Origin: Alteromonas sp. ALT199
GTDB taxonomy: Bacteria > Pseudomonadota > Gammaproteobacteria > Enterobacterales > Alteromonadaceae
Length of the DNA stretch: 64,000 nt
Direction: 5' to 3'
NCBI RefSeq assembly: GCF_018619335.1
Contig: NZ_JAHHDX010000117.1
Location: 44,942 to 108,941 of the forward strand
The notes under the pieces are model-generated. The model was not told where the DNA came from. It did not search any database and worked only from the letters and a program-made list of their open reading frames with translations. Positions 32,913-41,598 of the stretch are shown one piece after another; the first letter of the stretch is position 1, and each line of letters begins with the position of its first letter. The translations under genes were made by a program, and so were the position numbers.

Positions 32913-32937
32913 TTAGGTGAACATGAAGCAGGTGAAA

Positions 32938-33966
32938 ATGAAGTCGAATTCGGTTTCTGAGTCGGTTTCAGTATCTGTTTCAGTATTGGGGGCGGGGTCG
33001 TATGGCACCGCCCTTGCTTTTTGTCTTGCCAGAAATGGCAACCCTACGCTACTTTGGGGTCGTGATGAAAAGCACATTGCTGAAATGGAATCGAGCCGAG
33101 AGAACAGCCGTTATCTTCCTGGCGCAACCTTTCCCGATTCACTGGTTGTTAATGCCAACTTAGAAAAAGTGGTAGCTGCCAGCCAAGACATTTTGGTGGT
33201 TGTGCCTAGCCATGCATTTGCGGCAATGCTTCAAAGCTTAAAGCCTTTGCTTAAACCACATCAACGCATTATTTGGGCTACCAAGGGGCTTGAACCTAAG
33301 ACTGGTCGTTTGCTTCGCGATGTGGCGGAAGAAATCCTAGGGACTGATTATCCCTTAGCTGTTTTATCTGGGCCTACTTTTGCTAAAGAAATGGTTGCAG
33401 GCTTACCTACTGCTATTTCACTGTCTTCTACCGACGATACCTTAAGTGACGAGTTTGCGGCCAAATTACATTGCGCAAAGTCGTTCCGGGTTTATAAAAA
33501 CTCCGACTTTACCGGTGTTCAACTAGGTGGTGCGGTTAAAAACGTTATCGCTATTGGTGCGGGCTTAGCCGACGGCCTTGGGTTTGGTGCTAACGCACGT
33601 ACGGCGTTAATTACCCGGGGCTTGGCAGAACTAACTCGTTTAGGCGTTAAGCTGGGTGCTAACCCAGAAACCTTTATGGGTATGGCTGGCCTTGGCGATT
33701 TAGTATTAACCTGTACTGACAACCAGTCGCGTAATCGACGCTTCGGCTTGGCATTGGGCCAAGGAAAGAGTGTAGATGTTGCCATTGAAGAAATTGGTCA
33801 GGTTGTTGAAGGTTACCGCAATACAGAAGAAGTGCATGTATTATCTAAGAAGGTGGGTGTAGAAATGCCTATTTGCGAACAGATATACGCTGTGCTCTAT
33901 CATGGTAAGTCACCGAAAGAAGCTGCCTTAGCCCTGCTTGGTCGAGATTTGAAAAACGAAGCGTAA
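32938..33966 (+). CDS. gpsA: NAD(P)-dependent glycerol-3-phosphate dehydrogenase
   Basis: It makes sn-glycerol-3-phosphate for phospholipids. The 342-residue protein shows the Rossmann loop '[12 protein letters not shown]', 'VVPSHAF', '[13 protein letters not shown]', '[20 protein letters not shown]' with the catalytic Lys, and 'NQSRNRRFG'. The ATG at 32938 has AGGTGA upstream and gives the shortest N-terminus; GTG 32917 and ATG 32923 are in frame. The first ~15 residues have an odd Ser-Val run ('[12 protein letters not shown]') absent from E. coli GpsA. Confidence 0.95.
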   Translation: MKSNSVSESVSVSVSVLGAGSYGTALAFCLARNGNPTLLWGRDEKHIAEMESSRENSRYLPGATFPDSLVVNANLEKVVAASQDILVVVPSHAFAAMLQSLKPLLKPHQRIIWATKGLEPKTGRLLRDVAEEILGTDYPLAVLSGPTFAKEMVAGLPTAISLSSTDDTLSDEFAAKLHCAKSFRVYKNSDFTGVQLGGAVKNVIAIGAGLADGLGFGANARTALITRGLAELTRLGVKLGANPETFMGMAGLGDLVLTCTDNQSRNRRFGLALGQGKSVDVAIEEIGQVVEGYRNTEEVHVLSKKVGVEMPICEQIYAVLYHGKSPKEAALALLGRDLKNEA

Positions 33967-33987
33967 TCTCATTACGCTTCGTTTTAC
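33955..33987 (+). terminator. Terminator of the yibN-grxC-secB-gpsA operon
   Basis: AACGAAGCGTAAT (33955-33967) pairs with ATTACGCTTCGTT (33971-33983), followed by TTTT. The gpsA stop codon lies inside the 5' arm. Confidence 0.88.
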
Positions 33988-34022
33988 TTCCTGCTAACGG
34001 CCTGGTCATTCAGACTAAATAT

Positions 34023-34415
34023 CTATCGCCCTTCCCTCACTACAACAACTTTCTTGTTACCTTGGTAGCTATGCTGATTTCGTTTATAACGTTTAGCTTT
34101 TTTTACGTTTTTATAGGGTGAATCTACTACCACATAACGATTTCCATATTTGCGATAATAACGGTTATTCGCAACGTAAAAACGATGATTGTCGATAACC
34201 TCTACCCTATGGGCACGTGGTAACACATTAATGAATAGTCCAATTTCAGGTACGCTAATTGTTACGTCAACTATAGAGCGAGCAGGCTGCGTGACAACAG
34301 TTACCGTTTCGTTCACCCCTCTTTTACCGTAAGAGTGATGGCCTGAGTGTGCGCTAGCCTGACCTGCCATTATTAAACAAACGCCCGTAATGATACTTAA
34401 TGCTATACGTTTCAT
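34023..34415 (-). CDS. Exported His/Tyr/Lys-rich small protein, unknown function
   Basis: This 130-residue protein has a signal peptide ending 'GQASA', followed by 'HSGHHSYGKRG', a beta-rich middle ('PEIGLFINVLPRAHRVEVID') and 'YYRKYGNRYVVVDSPYKNVK', a YxxxGxxYVV pattern seen in several uncharacterised periplasmic proteins. The tail is very basic. A few His near the N-terminus could bind metal. No confident family. Confidence 0.75.
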   Translation of the reverse strand: MKRIALSIITGVCLIMAGQASAHSGHHSYGKRGVNETVTVVTQPARSIVDVTISVPEIGLFINVLPRAHRVEVIDNHRFYVANNRYYRKYGNRYVVVDSPYKNVKKAKRYKRNQHSYQGNKKVVVVREGR

Positions 34416-34518
34416 AATGCTACTCCTAACTTATTTGTGACTGTTCGAAGGCTATATTAATGAGTGAAACTGAACGAAAACTGACTCTGGTGCGCTTTAC
34501 GCCATCTTTACATAGGAC

Positions 34519-34546
34519 ATAAAAAAGCCCTGATGCTACAGGGCTT
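34519..34546 (-). terminator. Terminator of trmL
   Basis: AAGCCCTG (34525-34532) pairs with CAGGGCTT (34539-34546); leftward it is followed by six T. Confidence 0.9.
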
Positions 34547-34588
34547 CTTTCAAATGGATGTTTTCAGACTGCTTTTACGTACCTTCTA

Positions 34589-35053
34589 CTATCGGGCACC
34601 GTCGTAGCCCAATTGGCGCCAGCTTTCATAAACAAACACAGACACCGCATTAGACAAATTCATACTGCGGCTGTCAGGCAGCATAGGAATGCGAACGCGC
34701 TGCTCTGGAGGTAGCGATTGAATGTAATCGTCCGGTAAGCCGCGGGTTTCAGGGCCAAATATGAGTGCATCGCCTTTTTTATAAGATACATCACTATGAA
34801 ACGCTTTGCCTTTTGTTGTACAGGCGAATACTCGCTTCGGTTTTGCATCTTCAAGGTAGGCTTCTAAGTTTGCATGGCGCTTAACGTGAGCAAATTCATG
34901 ATAATCTAAACCTGCACGTCGTACTCGCTTGTCGTCCCACTCAAAACCTAAGGGCTCGATTAGGTGTAGTGTGAACCCACTGTTTGCACATAGGCGGATA
35001 ATATTTCCCGTATTAGGCGGGATCTCTGGCTGATAAAGTACGACATCAAGCAT
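34589..35053 (-). CDS. trmL: tRNA (cytidine/uridine-34 2'-O)-methyltransferase TrmL
   Basis: This 154-residue SPOUT methyltransferase methylates the wobble base of tRNA-Leu isoacceptors. Knot motifs: '[18 protein letters not shown]', '[11 protein letters not shown]' and '[14 protein letters not shown]'. Length and start match E. coli YibK. It is close to gpsA and secB as in enterics. Confidence 0.95.
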   Translation of the reverse strand: MLDVVLYQPEIPPNTGNIIRLCANSGFTLHLIEPLGFEWDDKRVRRAGLDYHEFAHVKRHANLEAYLEDAKPKRVFACTTKGKAFHSDVSYKKGDALIFGPETRGLPDDYIQSLPPEQRVRIPMLPDSRSMNLSNAVSVFVYESWRQLGYDGAR

Positions 35054-35253
35054 GTTCTTTTAAACTACCTTCACTATTAATAACCGATTTATTCTATAAC
35101 GAAACACAGCAACTCATCACCTCCACTAACGCTTTTTAACACGAGTGAGGGCAAATCAATGACACGTGGGTGTCTTGATACAGATGTTCATGCTAGGTAG
35201 CTTGCACCAACGAGAGCGCATTATGCCATCCTTGATAGGCCTTTATCTATCAA

Positions 35254-36222
35254 CTATTCAGCAGTCAAGAAGTCTAGAATTCGAGAAAGAGAGCGCTCGC
35301 GAATGTCGTCTGACTCGGTAAATAATTCATGGTAAGCCCTTGGTATAATTTCAAGCTCCGCATTTGGCATCAGGTGTGCCACCCGCCGTTGGCGCTTATT
35401 ATCTATTATGGCGTCGTCGTCAGCGCTTAATACTAGTGCTGGGGTAGTGATTGCCCCCGCACTATTTTCAATCCTATTCATGGCCTGATGGGCTGCGGCC
35501 AACCACTCAGTAGTTACCCCACCAAGCTGGATATTCTGCTCTTCATCATAAAGCTCGCGAAACAACGCATAACGGGTTTTACTATGGGTAAGCTTATTCA
35601 AAGAAAAAGGAAACGCGATATACGGGGTTTGCCCAAAGAAGTAGCCTGCATCGGCTTTTTTCATTCTATTCACCGCAAGACCAGTGCGAATTAAACCGTT
35701 TGCCAACCAATTGGGCAATGAAGGTTTAATACCGAACATGGGGGATGCCAATACGGCTTTAGAAAACAAATTGGGTAAACGCAATAGCGTAAGCGCACCA
35801 ATAGCGCCGCCCATTGAATGGCAAACTAACAACAAAGGGCCTTGTTGCATAGGCTTGACGATAGACTCAACGAAGGCAACGAAATCGTCTACATAGTCAA
35901 CGAAATCCGCAACATAACCGTGTTGGGGATCCCGTGTCATTCTGTCTGACAGGCCTTGCCCTCGGTGATCAAGAATAAAAACGGCAAAGCCATTTTGATA
36001 GAGGTCGTAAACAAATTCTTTGTATTTTAAGTAAGACTCTATACGACCAGAACAAATAACGATGGTTGCTCGAGGCGTTTCAGGAATACAGTAGGCATAA
36101 CGTACTTTAATGTCATCTTTGCCAGTGAAGTGGCTTTCAATAACACTCTCCTGCCAAAACGGGTTAATGTGAGTGGCAAAGGTGCTGGCTAAATTCTCTT
36201 CCGACGTGAACGTCCAGTTCAT
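35254..36222 (-). CDS. Alpha/beta hydrolase, lysophospholipase L2 (PldB) type
   Basis: This 322-residue protein of the Hydrolase_4 group has 'ILDHRGQGLSDRM', the nucleophile elbow 'CHSMGG' with Ser136, a late Asp in 'LVLSADDDAIID' and a late His in 'RAYHELFTESD'. The layout is that of monoacylglycerol lipase / PldB enzymes, which hydrolyse lysophospholipids. No signal peptide is seen. Confidence 0.88.
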   Translation of the reverse strand: MNWTFTSEENLASTFATHINPFWQESVIESHFTGKDDIKVRYAYCIPETPRATIVICSGRIESYLKYKEFVYDLYQNGFAVFILDHRGQGLSDRMTRDPQHGYVADFVDYVDDFVAFVESIVKPMQQGPLLLVCHSMGGAIGALTLLRLPNLFSKAVLASPMFGIKPSLPNWLANGLIRTGLAVNRMKKADAGYFFGQTPYIAFPFSLNKLTHSKTRYALFRELYDEEQNIQLGGVTTEWLAAAHQAMNRIENSAGAITTPALVLSADDDAIIDNKRQRRVAHLMPNAELEIIPRAYHELFTESDDIRERSLSRILDFLTAE

Positions 36223-36288
36223 AAATACCCTATAACGGTCAATTTGCGCTCGTTGTGAAGCTACATACTACAGGCAAAGCAAAGGTTA

Positions 36289-37647
36289 TTACTTTGGGAA
36301 TGACAGAGTTACTCGCAGCCCACCGCGCTCAACAGGTTCAGCTATAATTCGCCCATGATGCAACTCAACCGCCGCTTTTGCAATGGATAAACCTAGCCCA
36401 ACACCTCCTGACTCTCGCTCTCTGGCAAGCGTAGCTCGGTAAAAAGGTGAAAATATACGTTCGCATTCTTCATCTGTCAGGCCATCTCCGTCATCGGTAA
36501 TATGAATGCACCATTGTTTAGCATCTTCGCTAAAGGATATATGCGTTAAGAACTCACTATGTCGTATGGCGTTACGCAGAACATTTTCCACAGCGCGGCA
36601 AATCATCATACTGTCAACAACGACAAACTTTTTGGGAATTTCATCAATTTTCAGCTGCTTGTTTTTATTAGCTGCCTCAAAATTCGCATCAGTAAAGACA
36701 TCGTTGAGCACTAGCGAAAGCATTTGTTTTTCCATTGTCGCTTCACCAGCTTCTGCACGGCTTAGTGTAAGCAACTGGCCCACCAGTGCTTCCATGCGGT
36801 TAGCCTCTCGTTCAACTCGAGAAAGGGTTTCAGGGTCTACGTTTTGTTGATGAGCGAGCCCGAGTGCCATTTGTAAACGGGCCAAGGGGGAACGAAGTTC
36901 GTGAGATACATCGGCTAATAAGCGCTTTTGTGCTGCCCACATAGACTCTAATTGCTCAGCCATTTTATTAAAGTCACGAGAAAGCTGCCCTAGCTCGTCC
37001 TGTCGTTTAGCGGCTCTGCCTACTCGCGCTTGCCAGTCACCGCTTGCTATGCGTTTCGCTGAGCTTTGGATGCGCAGAATGGGGTTAGTCAATGACTTTG
37101 CAAACAGCCAACTCAACACTATTGTAGTAATCAACGCGATAGTAAGAAACAGTAAAATTGGAGGTGTTTGCTTATCAGGTATTTCGAGTCTCACTGAAAA
37201 AAGCGCAAATCGCGTATTGTTCCGTTCGAAGAAAACTGGCCCTAGTATTTTAAACGCCCCGCGCTTTACTGCTATGGGTGACGTTTGATTTACTAATCGA
37301 AGTAAATCATCCCTATCTTCATTACGAAGCGGAGGACCACCGGCTGGTATAATACGGTTATCACTAATATCGATAGCCACCATTCTAGCTCTCCGTTCAC
37401 GAGAATGGCGTTCTAGCGCTCCGCGTAATGGTGCATCTTGGAAACGATCCTCTTGTATGCGCTCCACCACTTGATTAAGAGCAGCAACTTCACGTGGCTT
37501 TATGGGTACAATTTCCAGGTCTTCAAAGAAAAGGCGGCTGCCCCATATAGCCAATAAGGCAGTTACAATGAATGTGGCCCAAAACCAAAGAAACAATCGG
37601 CCCATAATGGCCCGCGTTGGGCTTATACTGCGTAACAGTTTTACCAT
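36289..37647 (-). CDS. cpxA: Sensor histidine kinase CpxA
   Basis: This 452-residue inner-membrane kinase has a first span near 18-38, a periplasmic domain (~40-160), a second span (~165-185), a HAMP domain, the H-box 'DVSHELRSPLARLQMAL', N-box 'NVLRNAIRHS' and G-boxes 'DDGDGL' and 'GVGLGLSIA'. The ATG at 37647 overlaps the cpxR stop by one base (TGATG) with GGAAG upstream. It senses envelope stress with CpxR; the divergent CpxP-like gene supports the assignment. Confidence 0.93.
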   Translation of the reverse strand: MVKLLRSISPTRAIMGRLFLWFWATFIVTALLAIWGSRLFFEDLEIVPIKPREVAALNQVVERIQEDRFQDAPLRGALERHSRERRARMVAIDISDNRIIPAGGPPLRNEDRDDLLRLVNQTSPIAVKRGAFKILGPVFFERNNTRFALFSVRLEIPDKQTPPILLFLTIALITTIVLSWLFAKSLTNPILRIQSSAKRIASGDWQARVGRAAKRQDELGQLSRDFNKMAEQLESMWAAQKRLLADVSHELRSPLARLQMALGLAHQQNVDPETLSRVEREANRMEALVGQLLTLSRAEAGEATMEKQMLSLVLNDVFTDANFEAANKNKQLKIDEIPKKFVVVDSMMICRAVENVLRNAIRHSEFLTHISFSEDAKQWCIHITDDGDGLTDEECERIFSPFYRATLARERESGGVGLGLSIAKAAVELHHGRIIAEPVERGGLRVTLSFPK

Positions 37648-38360
37648 CAATGGCTTCCAACAATTAACATATACCCTACACCTCTGATGGTCTTAATTTT
37701 TTCATCTCTGGCCACTGCACCGATTTTCTTGCGCAAGTTACTCACGTGCATATCAATACTTCTATCAAAAGCTTGTAATGGCTTACCCAGTATCTTTAAG
37801 CTTATCTCTTCTTTCGTTACTCGCTGAGCAGCATTGAGCATTAACAGGCGCAGAATTAAAAATTCGGTTGTTGTGAGCGTTAGCTCGACATCATCTACTT
37901 TCGCTAGCTGACTGCTTGGGCTTAAAATGATACCGTTGACGAACAAGTCTTGTTCAGCGGCTCCGCCCGTTGATGATAAATTATGACGTCGCACTATAGC
38001 CTTTATACGCGCAACGAGCTCCCTGTGGTTAAAGGGCTTAGGTAGATAGTCATCGGCTCCCATCTCAAGGCCTAGAATGCGGTCGTAGTCATCGCCTCTC
38101 GCGGTAAGCATAAGCACTGGCGTACTGTGGCTTGCTCGAAGCTTTTTCAATACGTCAAACCCATCCATTTTAGGCATCATCACATCAAGCAATATCAGGT
38201 CGTAATGACGTCCAGACACCGCTTCTGATAATCCCTCTTGGCCATCATTACGCACTTGCACCTGATACCCCATGCCCGATAAGTACGTAGAAAGCATTTC
38301 TGTAAGTTCTAGGTCATCATCAATAACAAGGATAGACTGCAAGTGAAAATCTGTACTCAT
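37647..38360 (-). CDS. cpxR: Response regulator CpxR
   Basis: This 237-residue OmpR-family regulator has the receiver acidic pair 'VIDDDLELTE', phospho-acceptor Asp in 'LILLDVMMPKMDGFD', 'LTARGDDYDRI' and Lys in 'YLPKPFNHREL', then a winged-helix DNA-binding domain ('DRSIDMHVSNLRKKIG', 'IKTIRGVGYML'). The frame is open to 38420; the ATG at 38360 matches the family start. CpxR-type GTAAA repeats lie in the divergent promoter region. Confidence 0.94.
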   Translation of the reverse strand: MSTDFHLQSILVIDDDLELTEMLSTYLSGMGYQVQVRNDGQEGLSEAVSGRHYDLILLDVMMPKMDGFDVLKKLRASHSTPVLMLTARGDDYDRILGLEMGADDYLPKPFNHRELVARIKAIVRRHNLSSTGGAAEQDLFVNGIILSPSSQLAKVDDVELTLTTTEFLILRLLMLNAAQRVTKEEISLKILGKPLQAFDRSIDMHVSNLRKKIGAVARDEKIKTIRGVGYMLIVGSH

Positions 38361-38494
38361 GGTATTAAACTCTTTAACTGCTAGATTCATGAAAATGCCT
38401 GTAAATTGGATAAAACTCAACCTACGTCTTCGGTGTGCTTCGCCTTAAGCTTACAAACAACACTGACAAAACGCGTACTATATCTTTTCAGACC

Positions 38495-38535
38495 TTTACA
38501 ATCACAATTCGGTTTTACCTTTACATAAGCTTTAC
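38495..38535. promoter_or_regulatory. CpxR box cluster between cpxR and the CpxP-like gene
   Basis: Four TTTAC (GTAAA on the minus strand) half-sites occur at 38495-38499, 38514-38518, 38520-38524 and 38531-38535; the last two are spaced by 6 nt, close to the known CpxR box GTAAA-N5-GTAAA. Autoregulation and control of the divergent gene are expected. Confidence 0.65.
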
Positions 38536-38600
38536 ACTGCATTGACTGCATTTTTAGTCGCGCACGCTACGATTAGTTTGTCCGAAAAAAGGAGACGACA

Positions 38601-39431
38601 ATGAAAAAGTTATTAATTGCTAGTGTAACAGTAGCATCCATTGGCTTAGGTGGCCTCGCACTGGCGCAGCCAGCAGGGCCTGGTATGCGTCACCACGAAC
38701 CGGTTAAAGAAATTGTTAAGCATCTTCGCGGCATTAGCTTAAGTGACGCTCAGCGCGAGGAAATAAAAACACTCGTAAGCGCATTTAAAGACGCTAACCC
38801 TCGCCCTGAATTTGTTGATATTGAAAAGCCTACCCTGGATTTTGCTACCGCCACTGATGCCCAGATCCGCGCTTTTATTCAAAACCAGATTGAAGAGCGT
38901 GAATCTAAACATTTTGCTTTTGCTCAACTGCGTCACGATATCTACAACGTTCTGAATAAAGAGCAGCAAGCAACTCTCTTAGCTAGAGACGCTAAAAGAG
39001 AATTAGATAAACAAAAACATCGCGATTCTTTTGTAAAACAAGACCAACGCTTTGCTAAAAGAATGGAGCGTGAAGGTAAAGGTCCTAAACGCAAGCCTAG
39101 GGACTTTATGTTTGAAGGCATTAAATTAAGCGACGAACAAGTAGCGAGCCTTGCAGAACTTCGCGAGTCATTCAAAGATACATCGAAAACGAATAGAGAG
39201 ACACTACGTAGTTTTAAAGACGCCCTGCGCGACCTGGTTAGAAGCCAGTCTTTTTCTCAAGACACCTGGGACGCGCTTATCGCCCAATACAAAGACGATA
39301 TTGTTAGTGCGGGCGTTGAAAAGGCCAAGCAGCGTCAAGCCATGTTTCAAGTGCTAACAGCTGAGCAGCAAGCAGAGCTAAAAACACGGCGTGAAGACGA
39401 ACGTAAGCTACATGAGCTATTTAAGCCATAA
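38601..39431 (+). CDS. Double-length CpxP/Spy-family periplasmic protein
   Basis: This 276-residue protein has a signal peptide (ending 'LALAQPAG') and AAGGAG before its ATG. Spy/CpxP-type LTxxQ-like motifs occur in two sets: 'ISLSDAQREEIKTL' and 'LNKEQQATLLARD' in the first half, 'IKLSDEQVASLAEL' and 'LTAEQQAELKTRRE' in the second. CpxP is normally ~165 residues with one set, so this looks like an internal duplication. In relatives CpxP binds misfolded proteins and damps CpxA. The divergent cpxRA genes and CpxR boxes support the same role. Confidence 0.85.
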   Translation: MKKLLIASVTVASIGLGGLALAQPAGPGMRHHEPVKEIVKHLRGISLSDAQREEIKTLVSAFKDANPRPEFVDIEKPTLDFATATDAQIRAFIQNQIEERESKHFAFAQLRHDIYNVLNKEQQATLLARDAKRELDKQKHRDSFVKQDQRFAKRMEREGKGPKRKPRDFMFEGIKLSDEQVASLAELRESFKDTSKTNRETLRSFKDALRDLVRSQSFSQDTWDALIAQYKDDIVSAGVEKAKQRQAMFQVLTAEQQAELKTRREDERKLHELFKP

Positions 39432-39459
39432 ATCTTATTGATATCTTACCCACCGTAAA

Positions 39460-39487
39460 AAGCGCTGGCTTCGGCCAGCCTTTTTTA
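39460..39487 (+). terminator. Terminator of the CpxP-like gene
   Basis: GCTGGC (39464-39469), stable loop TTCG, GCCAGC (39474-39479), then C and six T. Confidence 0.92.
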
Positions 39488-39517
39488 TAAATGATTCGCC
39501 ATTGCACCCCTTACTTT

Positions 39518-39928
39518 CTAGAAGTTGGGTTTAACTGGCTTGTATTCAGGAGATAGGAAGAGCGGTGATGTGATCACCAAATCCGCCGTGGCTGGCGTGC
39601 AAGCTACTGGTACGTTCCATACTGAACACAGTCGCAGTAGTGCTTTTACGTCGGGGTCGTGGGGCGCTGGATTCAATGGGTCCCAAAAGAAGAATAGTGC
39701 GTCTAGCTTGTTTTCGGCGATCAACGCGCCTATTTGCTGGTCCCCACCAAGCGGGCCACTTTTATAGCGTGTAACCTCTAATCCGGTTTCGCCGGCAATT
39801 AAGCCTCCCGTTGTTCCTGTCCCCACCAAGTTACACTGCTTAAGCACGTCAATATGCTGTTTAACCCATGCCAGCAATTCGGGCTTCTTATGATCGTGCG
39901 CCACCAGCGCTAAAGTAAGTTTGCTCAT
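39518..39928 (-). CDS. mgsA: Methylglyoxal synthase
   Basis: It converts dihydroxyacetone phosphate to methylglyoxal, a bypass of lower glycolysis. The 136-residue protein contains '[13 protein letters not shown]', 'GTGTTGGLI', '[13 protein letters not shown]' with catalytic Asp63, and '[20 protein letters not shown]'. The start at 39928 has a GGAAAA site; a longer frame to 39955 is not conserved. It is divergent from the arg operon, where many relatives have argE. Confidence 0.95.
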   Translation of the reverse strand: MSKLTLALVAHDHKKPELLAWVKQHIDVLKQCNLVGTGTTGGLIAGETGLEVTRYKSGPLGGDQQIGALIAENKLDALFFFWDPLNPAPHDPDVKALLRLCSVWNVPVACTPATADLVITSPLFLSPEYKPVKPNF

Positions 39929-40240
39929 TTTATTTTCCGAGTTTAATCCCAACAACCTATTTTCACAGTTCTCTGCTTAGGCCTGTAGCGACCTATCATT
40001 TATAACTGTCTAATTTTATACGCCGCTTGTGTTTTACAACTAGGGCCTGTTGATCTTTGCAAAAACAGACTTAATTCTTAGCTTATTAAGCATCAACGCT
40101 GCCATTAATAAGTACAAGTACTATTTATTAGAAGCCAAATATAAATATTCAGTTCTATTGGTCTTGTTGTCAACTTACTGTCATAACTATAAATATATTA
40201 TTGGCTATCTTTTTTATTACTTAAACCATCGAAAACCACA
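39929..40240. other. AT-rich region between mgsA and the arg promoter
   Basis: No convincing gene. A 77-residue plus-strand frame at 40050-40283 is Tyr/Lys/Leu-rich, lacks a ribosome site and overlaps the ARG boxes; taken as spurious. AGGGCCTGTTGATCTTTGC near 40044 resembles ends of some insertion sequences, but no partner end was found. Confidence 0.5.
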
Positions 40241-40279
40241 TAAAAATATTTATACATTTTTATTGCATAAAAATTCAAA
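40241..40279 (+). promoter_or_regulatory. Tandem ARG boxes (ArgR operator) of the arg operon
   Basis: Two 18-bp boxes are separated by exactly 3 bp, the ArgR arrangement. Box cores: AAAATATTTATACA (40243-40256) and TGCATAAAAATTCA (40264-40277), against the consensus TGAAT-wwww-ATTCA (7/10 and 9/10 fixed positions). Box 2 overlaps the predicted -35, so ArgR with arginine would block RNA polymerase. Confidence 0.78.
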
Positions 40280-40290
40280 TTAGATACACT
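40263..40290 (+). promoter_or_regulatory. Predicted arg operon promoter
   Basis: TTGCAT, 16-nt spacer, TACACT; transcription would start near 40297, leaving a leader of almost 290 nt before argC. Confidence 0.55.
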
Positions 40291-40347
40291 AGTCGACGGT
40301 TAAAGCATCCAACCCGCAAATTTGCGGTTGAAACATGATAGGAATTG

Positions 40348-40476
40348 ATGATGACACAACCAACTCGCGTTGTTGGTTCAACCACTAGCAACGATAAAGA
40401 GTTTACCTCTCCCCTGGCTGGCTACTCCATGCATAGCGCACGACGATGCGTGTGCACTCCTATGCTTACTCAGTAG
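40348..40476 (+). CDS. Putative arg leader peptide (42 residues)
   Basis: A short ORF starts ATGATG with AGGAATTG directly upstream, a good ribosome site. It encodes three Arg codons: one CGC (codon 7) and a tandem CGA-CGA pair (codons 32-33, 40441-40446) just before 'CVCTPMLTQ' and the stop. The Arg pair lies in a hairpin (GCATAG 40431-40436 with CTATGC 40460-40465). The stop codon is 2 nt before a terminator-like stem. Its location and tandem Arg codons suggest an attenuation leader peptide; it is not a family I recognise, and it could also be part of a structured RNA only. Confidence 0.55.
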   Translation: MMTQPTRVVGSTTSNDKEFTSPLAGYSMHSARRCVCTPMLTQ

Positions 40477-40478
40477 CA

Positions 40479-40560
40479 CACTTTTTACCTTTGTAATGTG
40501 GTCGCGGTTAGGCAAGGATATTCGCCCAACCAGTTTACAAAGGTAAAAAGTGATTTTTTT
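40479..40560 (+). terminator. Terminator-like hairpin in the arg leader (candidate attenuator)
   Basis: CACTTTTTACCTTTGTAA (40479-40496) pairs perfectly over 18 bp with its complement at 40535-40552, enclosing an inner stem (GGTT.GGC with GCC.AACC), and is followed by A and seven T (40554-40560). It lies between the arg promoter and argC on the coding strand, with the leader ORF stop at its foot. Confidence 0.82.
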
Positions 40561-40584
40561 CTCCTTTTATTGAATTTTAAAATT

Positions 40585-41598
40585 ATGTACAGCGTTTCAA
40601 TTATTGGTGCCAGTGGTTACACAGGTGCACAACTTGTTCAGTTGGTTATTCAACATCCTAAACTCGAATTAGCGGGTACTTATGTATCTGAGAAAAGTAG
40701 CGATGCAGGTAAAAATATCGCACAGCTTCATGGCAACTTGGCCCATGTTAACGCTACGCTCACGCCTATCTCAGATGCTGCCCTAAAAGAGATGGCTAAC
40801 GATGTTGATTTTATTTTTTTAGCAACGCCTCATGAGGCGAGCCACGACTGGATGCCTGTCTTATCTTCAGGTAAAGCTAAGGTACTTGATTTATCAGGCG
40901 CCTTTAGACTGAAAGACACCCAAGTTTTCGAACAGTTTTATGGCTTCCCTCATACGCAGGAGCAAAGTCTAGCTCAAGCCGTTTATGGCCTTGCCGAATG
41001 GCACGAAGCACAAATTGCCAGCGCAGATGTTATTGCTGTTCCGGGTTGCTACCCCACGGCGAGTCTTAGTGCACTTAAACCACTTGCTGAAAATAACTTG
41101 CTTGATACAAACGTACGCCCTGTAATTAACGCCGTTTCCGGCGTATCGGGTGCAGGCAGAAAAGCCAGTTTAACCACCAGCTTTTTTGAGGTCAGTCTTC
41201 AAGCATATGGCGTACTAGGTCATCGTCATACTCCTGAAATTGAAGCGTATTTAGGCACGCCCGTTATCTTCACGCCGCACCTTGGAAACTTCAAAAGAGG
41301 TATATTGGCAACGGTCACCGTGAAGGTTAAAGCTGGTACCACCAGCGAGCAGCTTGAACAAGCGTACACTGACGCCTATGCTGATAAACCTATTGTGCGT
41401 TTACGCACCAGTTTTCCAAAAATTGACGACGTTGCTCACACCCCATTTGTTGATCTTCACTGGAAGCTAGACGAAGCATCTGGATATGCAGTGGTTACCG
41501 CTGCTATAGACAATGTAATGAAAGGCGCAGCCTCTCAGGCTATTCAATGCCTTAATATAATGACGAAACAACCAATAGAAACAGGGTTAGTACTATGA
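40585..41598 (+). CDS. argC: N-acetyl-gamma-glutamyl-phosphate reductase
   Basis: ArgC reduces N-acetylglutamyl phosphate to the semialdehyde, third step of arginine synthesis. The 337-residue protein shows '[16 protein letters not shown]', '[12 protein letters not shown]', the catalytic Cys in '[17 protein letters not shown]', '[12 protein letters not shown]' and '[12 protein letters not shown]'. The frame opens at 40498 inside the hairpin, but homologues start at [11 protein letters not shown], i.e. ATG 40585. Notably no Shine-Dalgarno precedes that ATG (only A/T-rich sequence after the T run). First gene of argCBFGHA. Confidence 0.95.
   Translation: MYSVSIIGASGYTGAQLVQLVIQHPKLELAGTYVSEKSSDAGKNIAQLHGNLAHVNATLTPISDAALKEMANDVDFIFLATPHEASHDWMPVLSSGKAKVLDLSGAFRLKDTQVFEQFYGFPHTQEQSLAQAVYGLAEWHEAQIASADVIAVPGCYPTASLSALKPLAENNLLDTNVRPVINAVSGVSGAGRKASLTTSFFEVSLQAYGVLGHRHTPEIEAYLGTPVIFTPHLGNFKRGILATVTVKVKAGTTSEQLEQAYTDAYADKPIVRLRTSFPKIDDVAHTPFVDLHWKLDEASGYAVVTAAIDNVMKGAASQAIQCLNIMTKQPIETGLVL

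Noticed and set aside
40042..40062. Possible insertion-sequence end (AGGGCCTGTTGATCTTTGC)
   Set aside because: Only one end is seen; no inverted partner, target duplication or transposase within reach.
40050..40283. 77-residue plus-strand ORF upstream of the arg operon
   Set aside because: AT-driven composition (Tyr, Leu, Lys), no ribosome site, and it runs across the ARG boxes; treated as chance.
40498..40584. N-terminal extension of argC from a GTG at 40498
   Set aside because: It would translate the loop and 3' arm of the terminator-like hairpin, has no ribosome site, and homologues start at the ATG at 40585.
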